DNA from: Pteria penguin
Taxonomy: Eukaryota; Mollusca; Bivalvia; Pterioida; Pteriidae
Assembly: GCA_035048485.1 (NCBI GenBank)
Contig: CM068592.1
Span: 34,348,501 to 34,412,500 of the forward strand
Direction: 5' to 3'
DNA: 64,000 nucleotides
The position numbers and the translations under genes are program-made. Positions 13,838 to 26,028 of the stretch are shown here, in pieces; position 1 is the first letter of the stretch, and each line of letters begins with the position of its first letter. The notes beneath the pieces were generated by a model that saw only the letters and a program-made list of their open reading frames with translations, was not told where the DNA came from and did no database searches.

Positions 13838-14327
13838 TTATGCCATCACAACTTACATGTAAGTTCCAGGGCATACTGTTTTACCCATGTCAGTCCATTA
13901 ATAGGTCCGTCCCATTTGGGTTATATAGCTTAGCATACTATCAAGATTTTGATATTCATCATGCACTATTTACCATTTTGGGGGAAAGTTGAACTTTGTC
14001 ACATTTGGAGTATATACTTACGTGATGAATCATTTCCAGATAGCTCCTACAGTTTTAATACTAGGAACTCAATATTTGTTGTTTTCGGGGATAGGTGACC
14101 TTACGTTTGTGGTATATTCTTGTAATAGCAGTACATAGATTTTCCGGATAACATCTAGAGTTTTAATGGTGGGAAGTTTTACTTTGCTGGTTGTTTTTAC
14201 ATGAATTGAAGATGTGCATATTATCAAGGTTTTAATTTTTCTCAATATTTACTCTTATGGGGATAGTTGAACTTCATCATATTTGAGGTATGTTATTGCA
14301 ACTCCCCATACAAGTTTTTGATGGAGA
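13838..14327 (+). repeat. Interspersed repeat, GGGCATACTGTTTTACCC type
   Basis: Begins TTATGCCATCACAACTTACA and contains GGGCATACTGTTTTACCC, and then several diverged copies of a line like GGGATAGTTGAACTT with ATTTGGAGTATAT. I recall this opening from abundant bivalve repeats; the family is not named here. It directly abuts copy B of the long element. Confidence 0.5.
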
Positions 14328-14595
14328 TTATTTTTGTCCCGATCGATAGATCGGGGTCATATTATTTTTGTCCTGTCTGTTTTTCTGTTGGCAACTTTTA
14401 ACTTTGGCTATAACTTTTGAACCGTGAGGGATAGATACTTCATATTTGACATGCGTACTCAACTAATGAAGCCCTTTCAAATGACCCCAAGGTCGATGAC
14501 CTTTTGACCTTGACAATGACCTTCACGCTAAAAATAACTTTTTGGAATTTGGTGCCGCCGGGGGCATTAGTGTTTCATAAACACTGCTTGTTTTA
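14328..14595 (+). repeat. Interspersed repeat ending GCCGCCGGGGGCATT..GTTTCATAAACAC
   Basis: Starts TTTTGTCCCGATCGATAGAT, includes the recognisable CTATAACTTTTGAACCGTGA and GACCTTTTGACCTTGACAAT stretches, and ends in GTGCCGCCGGGGGCATTAGT plus TTTCATAAACACTGCTTGTT. This combination is common in bivalve genomic DNA in my experience. No coding potential. Confidence 0.6.
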
Positions 14596-16864
14596 TGCGT
14601 AATGGTTTTGTACATGTTGAGTAACCATACATGTATTACTATTGAGGAATTTTAGTCTTTAAATCTGCGGGAGCATCGCTTGCGTCTCCTAGACACAATA
14701 ACATATCTATGGCGGTCTTTAACATTGATGTTATTATAGCACAGTTGCTTCAAGGCAAATGGGGAAGGGGGGTCACTGTGTCTATTTTTTCTTTCTTAGA
14801 AAAGGGAGGGTTTGATGAATAAAATAAATCACGAGATCACGATTCCACACTAACAAAATAGCAGCTTTCACTGAATCTTCGGCAGTGTTCGGACTCCTAG
14901 TGTGTGTGGATTTTTGGCTCACTTAATCCGAAACCGGAACTTCTTTAAATAGACTTAATGTGTTAGTAGCTTTCTGGTCCATTTAAGCCAAAATTGGAAT
15001 TATCAGATAGACTTAAAGAGTTTTTAAATTTCTGGCTCATCTACGGCGTAAGCTGGAACTTCGTTAGGATAACTGTTCATAAAATGCACTGTAAACGTAT
15101 CAAAGTGTTAAATGACGGATCTAAAGGGATGTGTGAAGTTATGTTGTGCATTCTCAAGTGCGCCAAGATGCAGTCCTTATAACTAAAAATCAAATCGCAG
15201 CGTTACGTAAAACTTTGAACGTTTTTAAAAGACCTTCGTTGTTGCTTAGGGTGATTTAGTAACATAATTGCAAATGCAAGGCTTATTTTGCCACTTTAAT
15301 AGATTTTTAACAGTATTTTGTGTCTAACTGAATTATTCAAATTAAGCCTTTGTAACTGACCCATCTAAAACATTGAAGGCTTAAAACTGTATCGTAATAG
15401 CAATGAACGCTGTATGTCTATATGTCGTGAGAATAGCTGATCACTGAATAAGGGCAACACAATTCTTGATGAGAACATTTTTAAAAATAGGACGTAGATC
15501 AATGTCAGAGGGAAATAAATTATGGAATCTGTGAGAAGGTCTCACCACAAGAAACTCGTGAGATGATAGCCCTACCTCCTATGGATCAACGGTATGGTTA
15601 TTACAAAGCATGGACAAAGAACATATAAACATCTTTAATGTAACGTCAATTACAAAAATAACCCAATGTAACTGGCACTTAGGACAATGTACAAGAGGTA
15701 TTTAGCTAGTGTTAGTGTATCGCAATCACTAATGTACAACACTCACGACAATTTACCAGTGATTAGTAGTTAAGAAGTGTTAAGTTAGCGTATAGTGACC
15801 TTATCACAATCAGCGATGTACCGCATTCACGGACCCATGAAATTCAGAGGACACAAAGGACATATGAGAAATAAGCGTCTCCTATTTGGGACGCCCTACC
15901 CGCCATGATTGTTCCAAAACTCACAGACAACATAAAATGTTCAATATAAACAGAGCTGCACTCGGATCCCATCGTTTTCAAGACATTCAAATGAAAACGT
16001 CTGTCGCTGTCCTTACAGTAGATAACGTACCGTGATACGGTATATAGGGTTTTATTGTCTCTTCAGAAAATACAGGGATACAAAAAAAGAAGGGGAATGC
16101 TGATGTTCAAACCCAAAACATCTTGGTTTTATGTCTAGCACGCTACCTCACAGACACACATCGGCACTAGCTTCAGAATAAAAGAATTTTGGTCAGATTA
16201 TAATATAATATAATTATATTATGTACTATTTGCTATAGCCGATATTTCAATTTCAATATAGTATAGAGATTCTAAAGATCCATTTTTGTTACTGTGAAAT
16301 AAAGTAATCATGTGTATTATAATATGTTTTATTACAGGCAAACTGGATATAAATAAATATTTATATATGTGTAACATACAACAACCAAATATCATTTAAC
16401 AAATTATTTAAAATGGTCACCAACAAAAACTACAAGCAATAAAAGTAATTTGTTAGCAATAAATAAGGTTCGCAAACATAGTATCCATAATTTATGGGCA
16501 GCGTTTTATTCAGTGTCAGATTCTGATTAGGAGAGGAAGGGGTAAGATGTTCGCCCTGATTTAGAGCAAGAGAAGGTTAAATACTGTCTTGTAGACTTAT
16601 TCTAAGTGAGAAAATCCAAGAGATACATGACAAAGTCAGAGACATATAACACATGTCTCTGACAAAATCCACCACGGTACATGAATAACTATATAAGAAA
16701 CAAGCTTCGATTACTGAGGTAACGACTAAAGACGAATTATTTAGGTGTAATTACGCAAATAATCTTCTTCTTTCTACTAAGTGTGGGACTTCTTCAATGT
16801 GTTTACAGTTTCTACAATGCTGATGACATGTTAACGGCGTTTACAGTTAGAGCTACTCTGTATG
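14596..16864. other. Gene-free stretch, no gene recognised
   Basis: Contains an AT palindrome-like run near 16200 (TATAATATAATATAATTATA) and a small hairpin at 16635-16661 (TCAGAGACAT..ATGTCTCTGA). Open frames are short and unconvincing on both strands. Confidence 0.5.
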
Positions 16865-17610
16865 TGACATTTTCGCAGCGTTTACAGTTTCTTCTATATG
16901 TGGAACATGTTTGTGGTGTTTACAGATTTTACCATGTGTGGAACTTTGCAGTTGTTTGTGTTGTGTGGTTTACAGTTTCTACTGTGTGTGGGACTTATCC
17001 GCGGTGATAACAGTCTCTATCATGTGTGGGACTTGTCCGCGGTGATAACAGTTTCTATCATGTGTGGGACTTGTCCGCGGTTTTTACAGTTTCTATCATG
17101 TGTGGGACTTGTTTGCGGCGTTTACAGTTTCTATCATGTATGGGACTTGTCCGCGGCGTTTACAATTTCTATCATGTGTGGGACTTGTCCGCGGTGTTTA
17201 TAGTTTCTATCATGTGTGGGACTTGTTCGCGGCGTTTATAGTTTCTACTTTGTATGTGACATGTCCGCGGTGATAACAGTTTCTATCATGTGTGGGACTT
17301 GTTCGCGGTGTTTACTGTTTCTATCATGTGTGGGACTTGTCCGCGGCGTTTACATTTTCTATCATGTGTGAGGCCTGTAAGGCCTGTTCGCGGTATTTAC
17401 AGTTTCTACCATGTGGGGAGGGGGGATTTTCGAGGTGTTTAAAGTTTCTACCACGTATTGGACTTGTTCGCAGTGTTAGCAATTTGTGTGCGACATGTTC
17501 GCGACGATTACATTTTCTATCTTGAATTTCTACCATGTATGGTGCTGGTTCGCAACGTTTACAATTTCAGCCTTGTATTGATATTTGTTCGCGGTGTTTT
17601 CAATATGGTA
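16865..17610 (+). repeat. Minisatellite, 38-bp unit
   Basis: The unit reads TTTACAGTTTCTATCATGTG followed by TGGGACTTGTCCGCGGCG, repeated about 18-20 times and degrading toward both ends; variants swap Tgtccgcgg for Tgttcgcgg or TTTACAG for GATAACAG. Because 38 is not a multiple of three, three units make a 38-residue peptide repeat. That explains the overlapping long open frames (SFYHVWDLSA-like) in all three plus-strand frames. These are not taken as genes. Confidence 0.9.
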
Positions 17611-18754
17611 CATGTTCGTTGTCATACAAGTAAAGTCTTCCACAGGGAAGTCGATGTATAGATAAACAAATAAGACGACACACTGTATTCTTGTTCGTTT
17701 AGTATGTTTTCAATTTCTACCTTGTCTAAACTTGTTCGTGATTGTGCATTTTCAGCCTTGTACGGGACATCTGTTTCGTGGAAAAACGTCAGCGCGAATA
17801 AAGCAAAAATAAAAACCTTCGTTAATAAAAGGTTGACAGTACACTACATACCCTTTAACAACCGCTAAATGGGGATTCGAAATAAACGTCATGCGCAGTA
17901 AATTCTGAATTGATCAGGATCACGTGATGACACGAAAAATCGAAATGTGCAAAGAAAGCAACATCATTTTCAGTAGCTTCACACTTGTTTGAATTTAAGG
18001 CCAGAATATTACAAAATACAAAGAATTTCATTTTTCTAAAATAGGTTAAAAAGGGAGGGGATGGTTGAGGCAAAAATGTACATAATGGGTTAAAAATGTA
18101 AATTTATACGACTTAAGTAAAAATATTATGCCTGCTTTTAAACAATATAGTATTAAAGCACAAAATATTTTCATTTTAGCTTTATCTTTATTTTAATCTT
18201 TTCGTGCCATTTTTTGTTCTTTATATTAGAGAGGCGGTGGGGGAGCTTATGTCATGAGATGGGTTATCAGTACTGTAGTAGTTAATCGTGACTCTTGTTA
18301 AAGCAATAAAATATTAATGTTTCCTTTGCATATTTGGCTGCGAACAGATATCCTTACTTAAGCTTTCTATTATGTTAGTTGCCCTCAGATGCACGAACAA
18401 GGGCTAGTATGAGTTACATGTCCTCAACTAATCCATAACATCTACTGAAAGGGGACTGGAATCTTCCCTTCATAGAATTTTACTTAACGTCGTAATGTTC
18501 AAGGAAATCCATAATCCCGTCAAAGTGGTACTTAGTCATTTTAATCTATCAAAATTTAAGACGCATTTTAAAGTTTAATATGCTAACCTCTAAAACTCGA
18601 CAATAAAAATACTTCAAACTTGTGCTAATACAGGTTAAAGATTCTTCAAATAAAACGATTTCTATGTTAGCATAGCAGTGCCTTTACTGTATTTTAGAAA
18701 ACCGAGAGAACAGCATTTTTGTCGTTTTTTGAAAAAAAAGAGAATATATATAAC
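17611..18754. other. Gene-free stretch, nothing recognised
   Basis: AT-rich, with T and A runs and no tandem or inverted repeat of note. The 72-codon minus-strand open frame at 17855-18073 has no motif I recognise. Confidence 0.5.
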
Positions 18755-19376
18755 AAGAGCAACCCCTAGCGTGGCATAATACGCCCGTCACTTAATACGG
18801 ACGGGATCAATTCGCAATTGGCATGATTTTCATGAAAAACATCTGACGTTTACTAAAGTTAATTGCGTTTCATAGCATTTTATCATAGAAATAAGTTCAA
18901 GGGCAATAACTCCTGCAGAAATGGCCCTATCCAACCCATCTTGGAACTTGACCTGCAAAAAAAAATTGAATTTTTTAGTACAAGCCCGCCCCCCCCCCCT
19001 AAAATTATGAATTTCTCAAAAATGAAGAAAAAGATATCAATACCTGTAAAATATGTGAAAGTTTGTACATTTTACTTGTTTCATGATACATTTCATAATG
19101 TTTTGACAAAAAAATAGATTTTTAATGAATTTTAAAAAAAAAATCTTGAAATTTATAGGTCCAAGGGCCATAAATCCGTCAAAAGTACGTCAATCGTAAC
19201 AAAACTCGATCTGGTACTGACGCCGCTTGAAATAAAGCTATATACTAAATTTCAACTCAATATCTTGAAAGGCGGCAAAAAATAGTTCGGAAAACATGAC
19301 CCCGGATGCACGGACAGACGGACGGACGGACGGCGCCATAACATACTACGTCCCGTCTAATGACGGGCATATAAAA
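18755..19376 (+). repeat. Interspersed bivalve-type repeat with CCCGTC hairpin ends
   Basis: Begins ATAACAAGAGCAACCCCTAG and the hairpin CCCGTCACTTAATACGGACGGG lies near the left end. Includes AAGGGCAATAACTCCTGCAG, GGTCCAAGGGCCATAAATCC, TCAACTCAATATCTTGAAAG, a (GGAC)n run and ends in ACGTCCCGTCTAATGACGGG plus CATATAAAAATG. The right end is again a hairpin. This is a repeat type I associate with bivalves. It ends about 120 bp from the 3' end of the TRIM gene on the other strand. Confidence 0.7.
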
Positions 19377-19456
19377 ATGTAATGAACAGGTTTCGCGATG
19401 AATACAGTGTTACGACAATACATGAGATTGACCAAAGTATGTCAAACTAAATGTAA

Positions 19457-19462
19457 TTTATT
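19457..19462 (-). terminator. Poly(A) signal of the TRIM-like gene
   Basis: AATAAA on the minus strand, 36 bp beyond the TAA stop, predicting a very short 3' UTR. Confidence 0.5.
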
Positions 19463-19497
19463 AAGGCGAAGCTACTGATATCGAAAGTTTCATGCTT

Positions 19498-20823
19498 TTA
19501 TGATTTAAGAAAGGCGCAAGCCCCGGCAACACTCATATAAAGCACAAATGCCAATCCTATCACACTCTCTATCACAAAATCCGTGGAATATACAAACTGT
19601 CGGATCAAGATAAATAACGTTGCTGCAACAAGCAAAAACATTGCTAATTGCAATATATTGCATATACTGCAAACCTTCTTTGCACGCTGTTTCAATGTTT
19701 CTCTCTGAACACTCCCTTTGGACTGCATAAAAATAGCACTCAGATTTTTCCTTTCCATGGCGCCAAACTTGATGAATTGGTAGTCGGATAACACTCGTAT
19801 TTGACCTGGCGTGAAATTCAGCTCATCGTACGTAATGCATTTGTCCTGCACTGATTTCTTCATAATTTTAAGACCGTTGCTGAACTTCGCAAAACAATCG
19901 AACAATTCTAAACTGACATCCCCTTCTTGTAAATCTTCAAGAAACGCCGATCCTTTCACCAACTGGTTTTCTAGGGACTCCAATTCTTTCACGTAAGTGT
20001 CAATGTCCTGAATATATTTTTTCTCGGCATCCCGTACTTTAGAAACTTTATCCTCCGCAATTTTATCGATGGCAAGGGTGAGTTCTCGAGCTTGGTTCCG
20101 AATTGCGCTGGAGTTCAAATCAGCACTGCGTTTAACAGAGTCTCTTATTGCATGTATGTCCGTAAGCGCCTTTTTGATACGCTGTATATCAGCGTTTAAA
20201 TGATCAAGATCAAACTGAAGCTGCTTCTGTAAAGAACCGAGCTTTTTCACGAGTGGCATAGTTTCGTGTTTCTTATGGAACTCGCATACACACGTGACAC
20301 ACACGGCTTTGTCACATGTGCTACAATACATCTGCATTGTCTCATCTTTGTGCGTTTCGCATGATTTCTCAGCCGTAAGATGAGTTCCAACATTTCCGGT
20401 CTCAATGCGCATGATTGTAACGTGTCTACCTGCGTCATGTTTAAAAAGTCTATGCTCATGGATACAAAATTTACAAATGTCAAGGTCACAATCGACGCAT
20501 CTATATTGTGAAACTAGCCATTCTCGTTCACATATATCACAGATTCCAAAATACGGCCGATTTCCTAATTCGTCTTGTATACAGTTCACATAGAAATTAG
20601 GTGGGAAATCTTTCACCCCACCCCGCGGCACGCAAATATCTGAGCGGCATTGTGGACAACGGAACAAGCGCCCGGATGAAGATGAATGGCGAACAAAATC
20701 TAAAAGACAATCCAGGCAGACCGTATGATGACAAGGGAGAATCCGGGGGTCTTTGTACTCGTCCATACATATCGGACATTGCAGGATTCGTTCCCGGAGC
20801 CTTTCGATTTTTTCATCCTCCAT
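19498..20823 (-). CDS. TRIM-type RING E3 ubiquitin ligase with C-terminal membrane anchor (TRIM13/TRIM59-like)
   Basis: A single open frame of 441 residues. Residues 16-59 form a full C3HC4 RING (Cys16/19, Cys31, His33, Cys36/39, Cys56/59) including CPICMDEYKDPRILPC. Residues about 94-135 form a Cys/His-rich B-box-1-like region (CDIC, CVDC, CKFC, HEH). Residues about 155-195 form a B-box 2 (CETHKDE, YCSTC, CVTCVCEFH). A predicted coiled coil follows (about 195-300). Two hydrophobic segments lie at about 387-407 and 416-439, ending FLKS. RING plus B-box plus coiled coil plus a C-terminal anchor without SPRY or NHL is the layout of TRIM13 and TRIM59, which act at the ER; ubiquitin ligase activity and membrane location are inferred from that. 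Intron-free coding. In-frame Met at 20821-20823 is the first codon after an acceptor-like tract. Orthology to a named vertebrate gene is not claimed. Confidence 0.9.
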   Translation of the reverse strand: MEDEKIERLRERILQCPICMDEYKDPRILPCHHTVCLDCLLDFVRHSSSSGRLFRCPQCRSDICVPRGGVKDFPPNFYVNCIQDELGNRPYFGICDICEREWLVSQYRCVDCDLDICKFCIHEHRLFKHDAGRHVTIMRIETGNVGTHLTAEKSCETHKDETMQMYCSTCDKAVCVTCVCEFHKKHETMPLVKKLGSLQKQLQFDLDHLNADIQRIKKALTDIHAIRDSVKRSADLNSSAIRNQARELTLAIDKIAEDKVSKVRDAEKKYIQDIDTYVKELESLENQLVKGSAFLEDLQEGDVSLELFDCFAKFSNGLKIMKKSVQDKCITYDELNFTPGQIRVLSDYQFIKFGAMERKNLSAIFMQSKGSVQRETLKQRAKKVCSICNILQLAMFLLVAATLFILIRQFVYSTDFVIESVIGLAFVLYMSVAGACAFLKS

Positions 20824-20860
20824 CTAAAATAAAAGATGTAAATATTACTAACCAAATTTA
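20824..20860 (-). promoter_or_regulatory. Candidate 3' splice acceptor immediately before the TRIM-like ATG
   Basis: Read on the minus strand, the bases before the ATG are GTTAGTAATATTTACATC then TTTTATTTTAG, a branch-point-like and pyrimidine-rich acceptor that ends exactly at the start codon. This suggests a 5' UTR intron, with the true promoter further right. Confidence 0.5.
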
Positions 20861-21106
20861 ACACATAACTCTAACTCCAATACAAAGAAAAAAAAAATGT
20901 TAGGAAACACCGATAAACCGGCACGACTTCAGTATCTAGAACTATTAAGTCAAAAAACATCATTAAAGCATAGACGTGAATGATTAAAAAAAAGAAATTA
21001 AATTGTCAAGTTGTACTCAAAATTGGAAATTACAAATTGATTTCTTACTGTATGCTTAGTTCAGTCGGGTTATCTTATACTCGTGTATCTAACTGACCGG
21101 GACTTG

Positions 21107-21232
21107 CAGTGGCGGATTGAGAGGGGGACATACTTACAAGTAAAAATCCAGAGTTGGCACCAAAACTGGCTGAATAGTTTGGCTAATACACATGTAGCCC
21201 TCCTTTTTTCGGAAATCATGGATCCGCCACTG
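21107..21232 (+). mobile_element. Short MITE, CAGTGGCGGAT..ATCCGCCACTG, copy 1
   Basis: A 126-bp element whose ends CAGTGGCGGAT and ATCCGCCACTG are exact inverted repeats. The inside shares TGGCTGAATAGTTTGGCTAA and CACATGT with copies at 22772 and 23913. The flanks do not show a clear target duplication. Confidence 0.85.
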
Positions 21233-22040
21233 ACTTCATATATTTAATACCAATTGTATCTAGAAATTCCGACGTAGTCAAACAATTAGCGAGCTAGACT
21301 CGCGACGGAAAATTTCCAGGGTCGAATCTCGCCTGACCCCTTGTCATAATGGTTTTACACCTCCGATAAGTGTAGCATAAAGCCGTATCATGGAAATGAC
21401 TGAGTGTTCAATATTCGGAGGTCCCATAGCCAGGGTACTCAGTAATAGGTCACGTGATGCTACGGAATGTTCTATAAACTAAAGATATGTCAACCTTTAT
21501 CATGTGAGACGAAATTTATTTTTGAATTGATATTATAAGAAAAACCAAATGAAGAAAACCACTCGATATTTGAGAGATGTCATGGAGAACATACATACAT
21601 GTATACATTTTATCAATCGTACATGTAACAACTCATCCATTTCCGTATGCAGATAAGATCTAATGTTGTGAAAATGTCAATGGTGTTCCGATTGTATACT
21701 TTTTTGCATGCCATCAACGATTTTTAAGCTTCTAAATACATGTGTAGGCATCGGAAACAGTAATCAGAAAGCACCCCTCCCTATCAGCTGATCATGAAAA
21801 ACAAAATTACAATAATAACATCCGTTTTGGCATCTATATTTAACTTTAGATTTTGTCACCCCCCCCCCCTTCCCTCACACACACCCTCTTTTGTTTTCTA
21901 TGAACATGTATAGTATTCCTTAACGTCGATAGCACTTTCATATATGCATGAATATTTTGATTTATTTCAGGTCTGGGCAACGTTCTGTTTATTCCCCATT
22001 TTCAGCCAATAATTGATAAAACTACACGAACATGTAATAA

Positions 22041-22103
22041 AAATGAATGATACGACACGTGTTGTCATGATAATGAATGATACGACACGTGTTGTCATGA
22101 TAA
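22041..22103 (+). repeat. Tandem duplication of 31 bp
   Basis: AATGAATGATACGACACGTG followed by TTGTCATGATA occurs twice in a row, exactly. Confidence 0.9.
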
Positions 22104-22388
22104 TGCATTTTATAACAAATGTCCATTATACACAAGGGATAAAATATCATACTGGATACTCGTGTATAACGTCTTACTACAAACGTGTTTAGTCTCCTGC
22201 AAGCAGGCAATGAAAGGAATATTAACGAAAAATGTACAATATAAACTTCACGTTCTGACCCATAGCTCGTATATAAATGTTTCTTTCTTTGCGATAAAAT
22301 GCATATTCAAATCATAAAAGTAAACCACTCCAAACACACATCGCACAAACATTATGTTGTTATTCCGTCTGCATGATACTGGGAGAGG

Positions 22389-22560
22389 ATTTTGTTGCAT
22401 GGTTGGGTGGTTGGAGATTAACGTCGCTTTCAACGATGCTTTTAAAGTCATACTACGACAAGGAAGCAGGAAGTGACCCAGTTCTGAAACACAATGGCGC
22501 AATCCGGGAATCGAACCCGGATCGCCAACAAAGTGCGGACCACTATACGAAGTCTGCCTC
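22389..22560 (-). mobile_element. tRNA-derived SINE, family 2, copy 1
   Basis: On the minus strand the head resembles a tRNA with a B box in GATCCGGGTTCGATTCCCGG and an A-box-like TATAGTGGTCCGC. The body shares AACGTCGCTTTCAACGATGC and GGAAGCAGGA with the copy at 48448. An 8-bp repeat, GGGAGAGG, flanks it (22381-22388 and 22561-22568). Confidence 0.75.
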
Positions 22561-22771
22561 GGGAGAGGGGGCTGTCGTTATGGGGACCGACTTGGCTTAT
22601 GACCTTTATTCAAGTCTGTCACCTCCGTCTAGTTTTGGTCTGATTTCCGGTCCGAACTTGTACCGATCACTACCAGAATGAAACTAGAAGTGTCGTGTTA
22701 TCGGCGTAAATATCCCTATGGCAGCAAAATGTAGTATTAAAAAGAAATTTGCATGGTATAACCGTATAAGG

Positions 22772-22875
22772 CAGTGGTGAATCCAGGATTTCCGAAAAGG
22801 GGGCCTACATGTGTATTGGCCAAACTACTCAGCCATTTTTGGTGCTAAATCTGGATTTTTACCAGTAAATATGTG
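22772..22875 (-). mobile_element. Short CAGTGGCGGAT MITE, copy 2, truncated
   Basis: The reverse complement of the 21107 element is followed closely from CAGTGGTGAATCCAGGATTT to CTGGATTTTTACCAGTAAAT, after which the match is lost, so one end is missing. Confidence 0.75.
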
Positions 22876-23912
22876 TCCAAAACCCTCATCAACGCATCTC
22901 CTGTTCATTACACTCACGGTCACCATCATGCCTACGATAATCCAATGAAATATACGAAAGCATCGAAGTTATGAAACAAAATCTAAATATGTACCCAAGC
23001 ATTTCAAAATGTCATATCAGTAAAATTACAATCATTTATTATCCAACTACCGAATGTCATCTTCAAAACCAGACATTAAATATGCCATTTTCCTGCTTTT
23101 ATGTTATGTAAAATTTAAAATTTCAAACAACCCCTTGTTTATAATGAGATGAAACACAAACAATTTATTATGTGCATGATGTGTGCATTAACTTAAAAGA
23201 CACGACTGAATGTTTTATTTCATCTATCTTTCGATATAAAATCAATTAATTCAATCAAATTTATAGAATCAATATCTTTATAGTGCTATTTATTTCATGC
23301 ATTAGTTCATATCTATAAAGGGTAAATCTGGCGGAAACTTTACGCCTGACTTGTGTATGATGCTGGTGATTGGAGCTGACGACAAAGCTAACATTGTCTG
23401 TGATCTGGCACACTAAGGACACATGAGCTCCTGTCCTTTTCATTCATTATTTTATGTGCTACGTCACACCACACAGACCCGTCGGAACGGATTTCATACA
23501 CCTATATAGATAAAGGGGGCTTCAGAAATGTACACTACCTACAGACGATTTGTAATGACGATAAAATTTTAACCATACACTGTCAGATTGATGTACCGCA
23601 GCCTACCTTCCGACGGATTTGTCCGGGTATACACAAAAGACAATATATGACTACCTACAGAGTACAGTAGATTTTCAACCCATTCATCCTTTCCTTTCTG
23701 CCTTTCATTACTATTAAGCCGTGCTAAGATATGTTTTCTCCCACAAATAAGATTACATAATCTGCCAAGCAGCTAATACTTAGTTTAATTGCGTATTTTA
23801 AATTACTATACTGTAAAGAAAAGTATAGATCAACAGCTGATTTTAATATCCCTCCCCCTCTTCTATTCCATTACTGGGACTAAATAACAACTTTAGGCGA
23901 ATTCTTCATCCA

Positions 23913-24068
23913 CAGTGGCGAATTTAGAGGGGGTGCCCACCCACCCCCTTTTTTCGCCACATATTTATAAGTGAAATCCAGATTTCGCTCCAAAGATGGC
24001 TGAGTAGTTTGACTAATACACATGTGCCCCCCCCCCTTTTTTTTTCGCAAATTCTGGATCCGCCACTG
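23913..24068 (+). mobile_element. Short CAGTGGCGGAT MITE, copy 3
   Basis: Starts CAGTGGCGAATTTAGAGGGG, ends CTGGATCCGCCACTG, and has the same middle as copy 1 (TGGCTGAGTAGTTTGACTAA, CACATGTG). Poly-C and poly-T runs have expanded. Confidence 0.85.
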
Positions 24069-26028
24069 ATAATTCAATTTAGACTTTCGTGTTTTCCAAA
24101 ACTGAAAACTATATCTAAAAGTATTTTGAAGGAAACATCAAAGACCGAGCATACGACAATATCACCACGTACCTGTCCGTGTCACAATCCTACGATCCTA
24201 TTCCTAGACCATGCGACAAGGAGATCGATCAATAGAAATCGATCAATATGAAAATTGACACATATGTACTACTTTAAGACACATGTGTGCTCTATACGTA
24301 TAAATGCTTCTTTAAACGCATGTGAACGTATGAGTCACTCGTGTAACATGGGAATGATACACACAATAAATGGTATGTTTTCAAACCAACCCTCGCCAAC
24401 GGGAGATAAATAGATACTTCTTGTATTATAGGGGCTCCATATGGGGGAATTAATAGCGCCTCAAAAATACGAGTAATTACTTATACATATACATGTTCTG
24501 ATCGATATCAGCCCTCATTGTGTCAATATAGTGAAGACACCTATTAGATCAGGTGCCATACTTCTTGACCATTGGGTTAAATGATCATGAACTTTTGTAG
24601 GCCAGACCGTTATCTAGAGTCAATACATTACCTTTTATAACCAAATAGCTGTTAAACGGGCCCGTAGGAGCTTGAAGTGACATCATGTAGTGTATAGAAC
24701 AAGTTTTATCTTTACAATGACCATGGACCCTTTACCATGATCATTCTGTCTCAAAATCTTTCCGAAATTCACAGAATTCAGTAGATATCGAGTTAAAGAA
24801 TTGTCACCCGGGCCGGACCAGAAGTCGGTACCTGCATGCATTTTCACAAAAAGTCATATGTAATTTCTTTAACGTATATATACAAAATAAATCGATAAGT
24901 CATTAAGGAATCCGTACGTAAAAAAACAAAACTTTTATGGAAAAACTTATGATTCTGTTTATGAAAATACCTGCATGTTCGAGTCTAACAGATGACTTGG
25001 CGGTGTCACCTGTTTCACGGTGGCCGTATATAATAGCTGACGGCTATTCCGGTGGCAATGCTTCAGACAGGTACCGTAATTTAACAAGTAAAATAACTTT
25101 GATGTAAACAAACAAACAAGTTCCACACGAAGGGCCAACCTCTCGGCGCAACATACAGAATCTGTTAATGACAAGCTTTAAGCACACTAGTCCAAACATT
25201 GAGCGAGTTTACTCTTTGTTCTATCTAGAATGGAATATTACAGTTGAATCCCATCTGACGGGCTGCCCTTACCATTTTGTGTCCAGCTTGTGTCCTTAAT
25301 ATAGAACGGTTTTTTCAAGGCATGTCTGAATAGACCATAACATGGTGTACCTTTTTCAATGAACAGCATAAATGGATCCAGTGTTGGTGACTGAAGGTCT
25401 GGCTGAACTAATTCTCTGTATGAGTGTCGACAAAAAATCAATTTCTTGGTATTTTCTGCCTAAAATAGGTAAATTTATATCACGAGTTGGTTGGACCCCC
25501 TCTCTGATTCCGGATGAATTGACCTCTATTTATCCTATTTTCAGGTTCAGGATGGGTCCTGTTCGAACTTCTTACTATACTTAATAGTAGTAGAGTCTAT
25601 ATATCTTTAGATCTGGAACACCCGGCCGTTAATGTTAATTACCCATTAACTGATGTTTCACTAATCACGCATTGAGCTATCATCTCCAGTCGGGTCCATA
25701 CATTAGTGGTCAAATCTCTTCTTTTAAACGTCTGTTACCTCTTCTCTGCTCGTGTGACAGGTTTCTGCCATGGAAAGGCCGTCCTTACAGCAACATAATT
25801 TTGCATAAAATTTCTTTTTTGAGCTGAAATTAGGAAATTCTACATTTGCAACCATTTTGTAAAGAGGAGGAAATCGTTGCAAAAACGGTTAAATCTTTTA
25901 AAAAAATCTAACAGCTTCGTTTACTTTCTTTTACGGATAGCATATTACGGCATCGTCTTGACATTCACACTATAGAGTGTTCCCATACAGCCCTGTTTTC
26001 CTCAAATTAACTAGAGTTATCTCCCTCA
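24069..26028. other. Gene-free stretch, no feature recognised
   Basis: No exon-like frame with recognisable similarity was found on either strand. This interval could hold the TRIM-like 5' exon (minus strand) or the first ARPC2 exon (plus strand), but neither could be pointed to. Confidence 0.4.

Noticed and set aside
16783..17525. Overlapping plus-strand frames of 60-101 codons with FYHVWDLSA-type repeats
   Set aside because: Products of the 38-bp minisatellite, which reads through all three frames.
22490..22560. Possible tRNA gene (GGGTTCGATTCCCGG on the minus strand)
   Set aside because: The B box is good, but the cloverleaf is not complete and the sequence continues into a SINE body shared with 48448.
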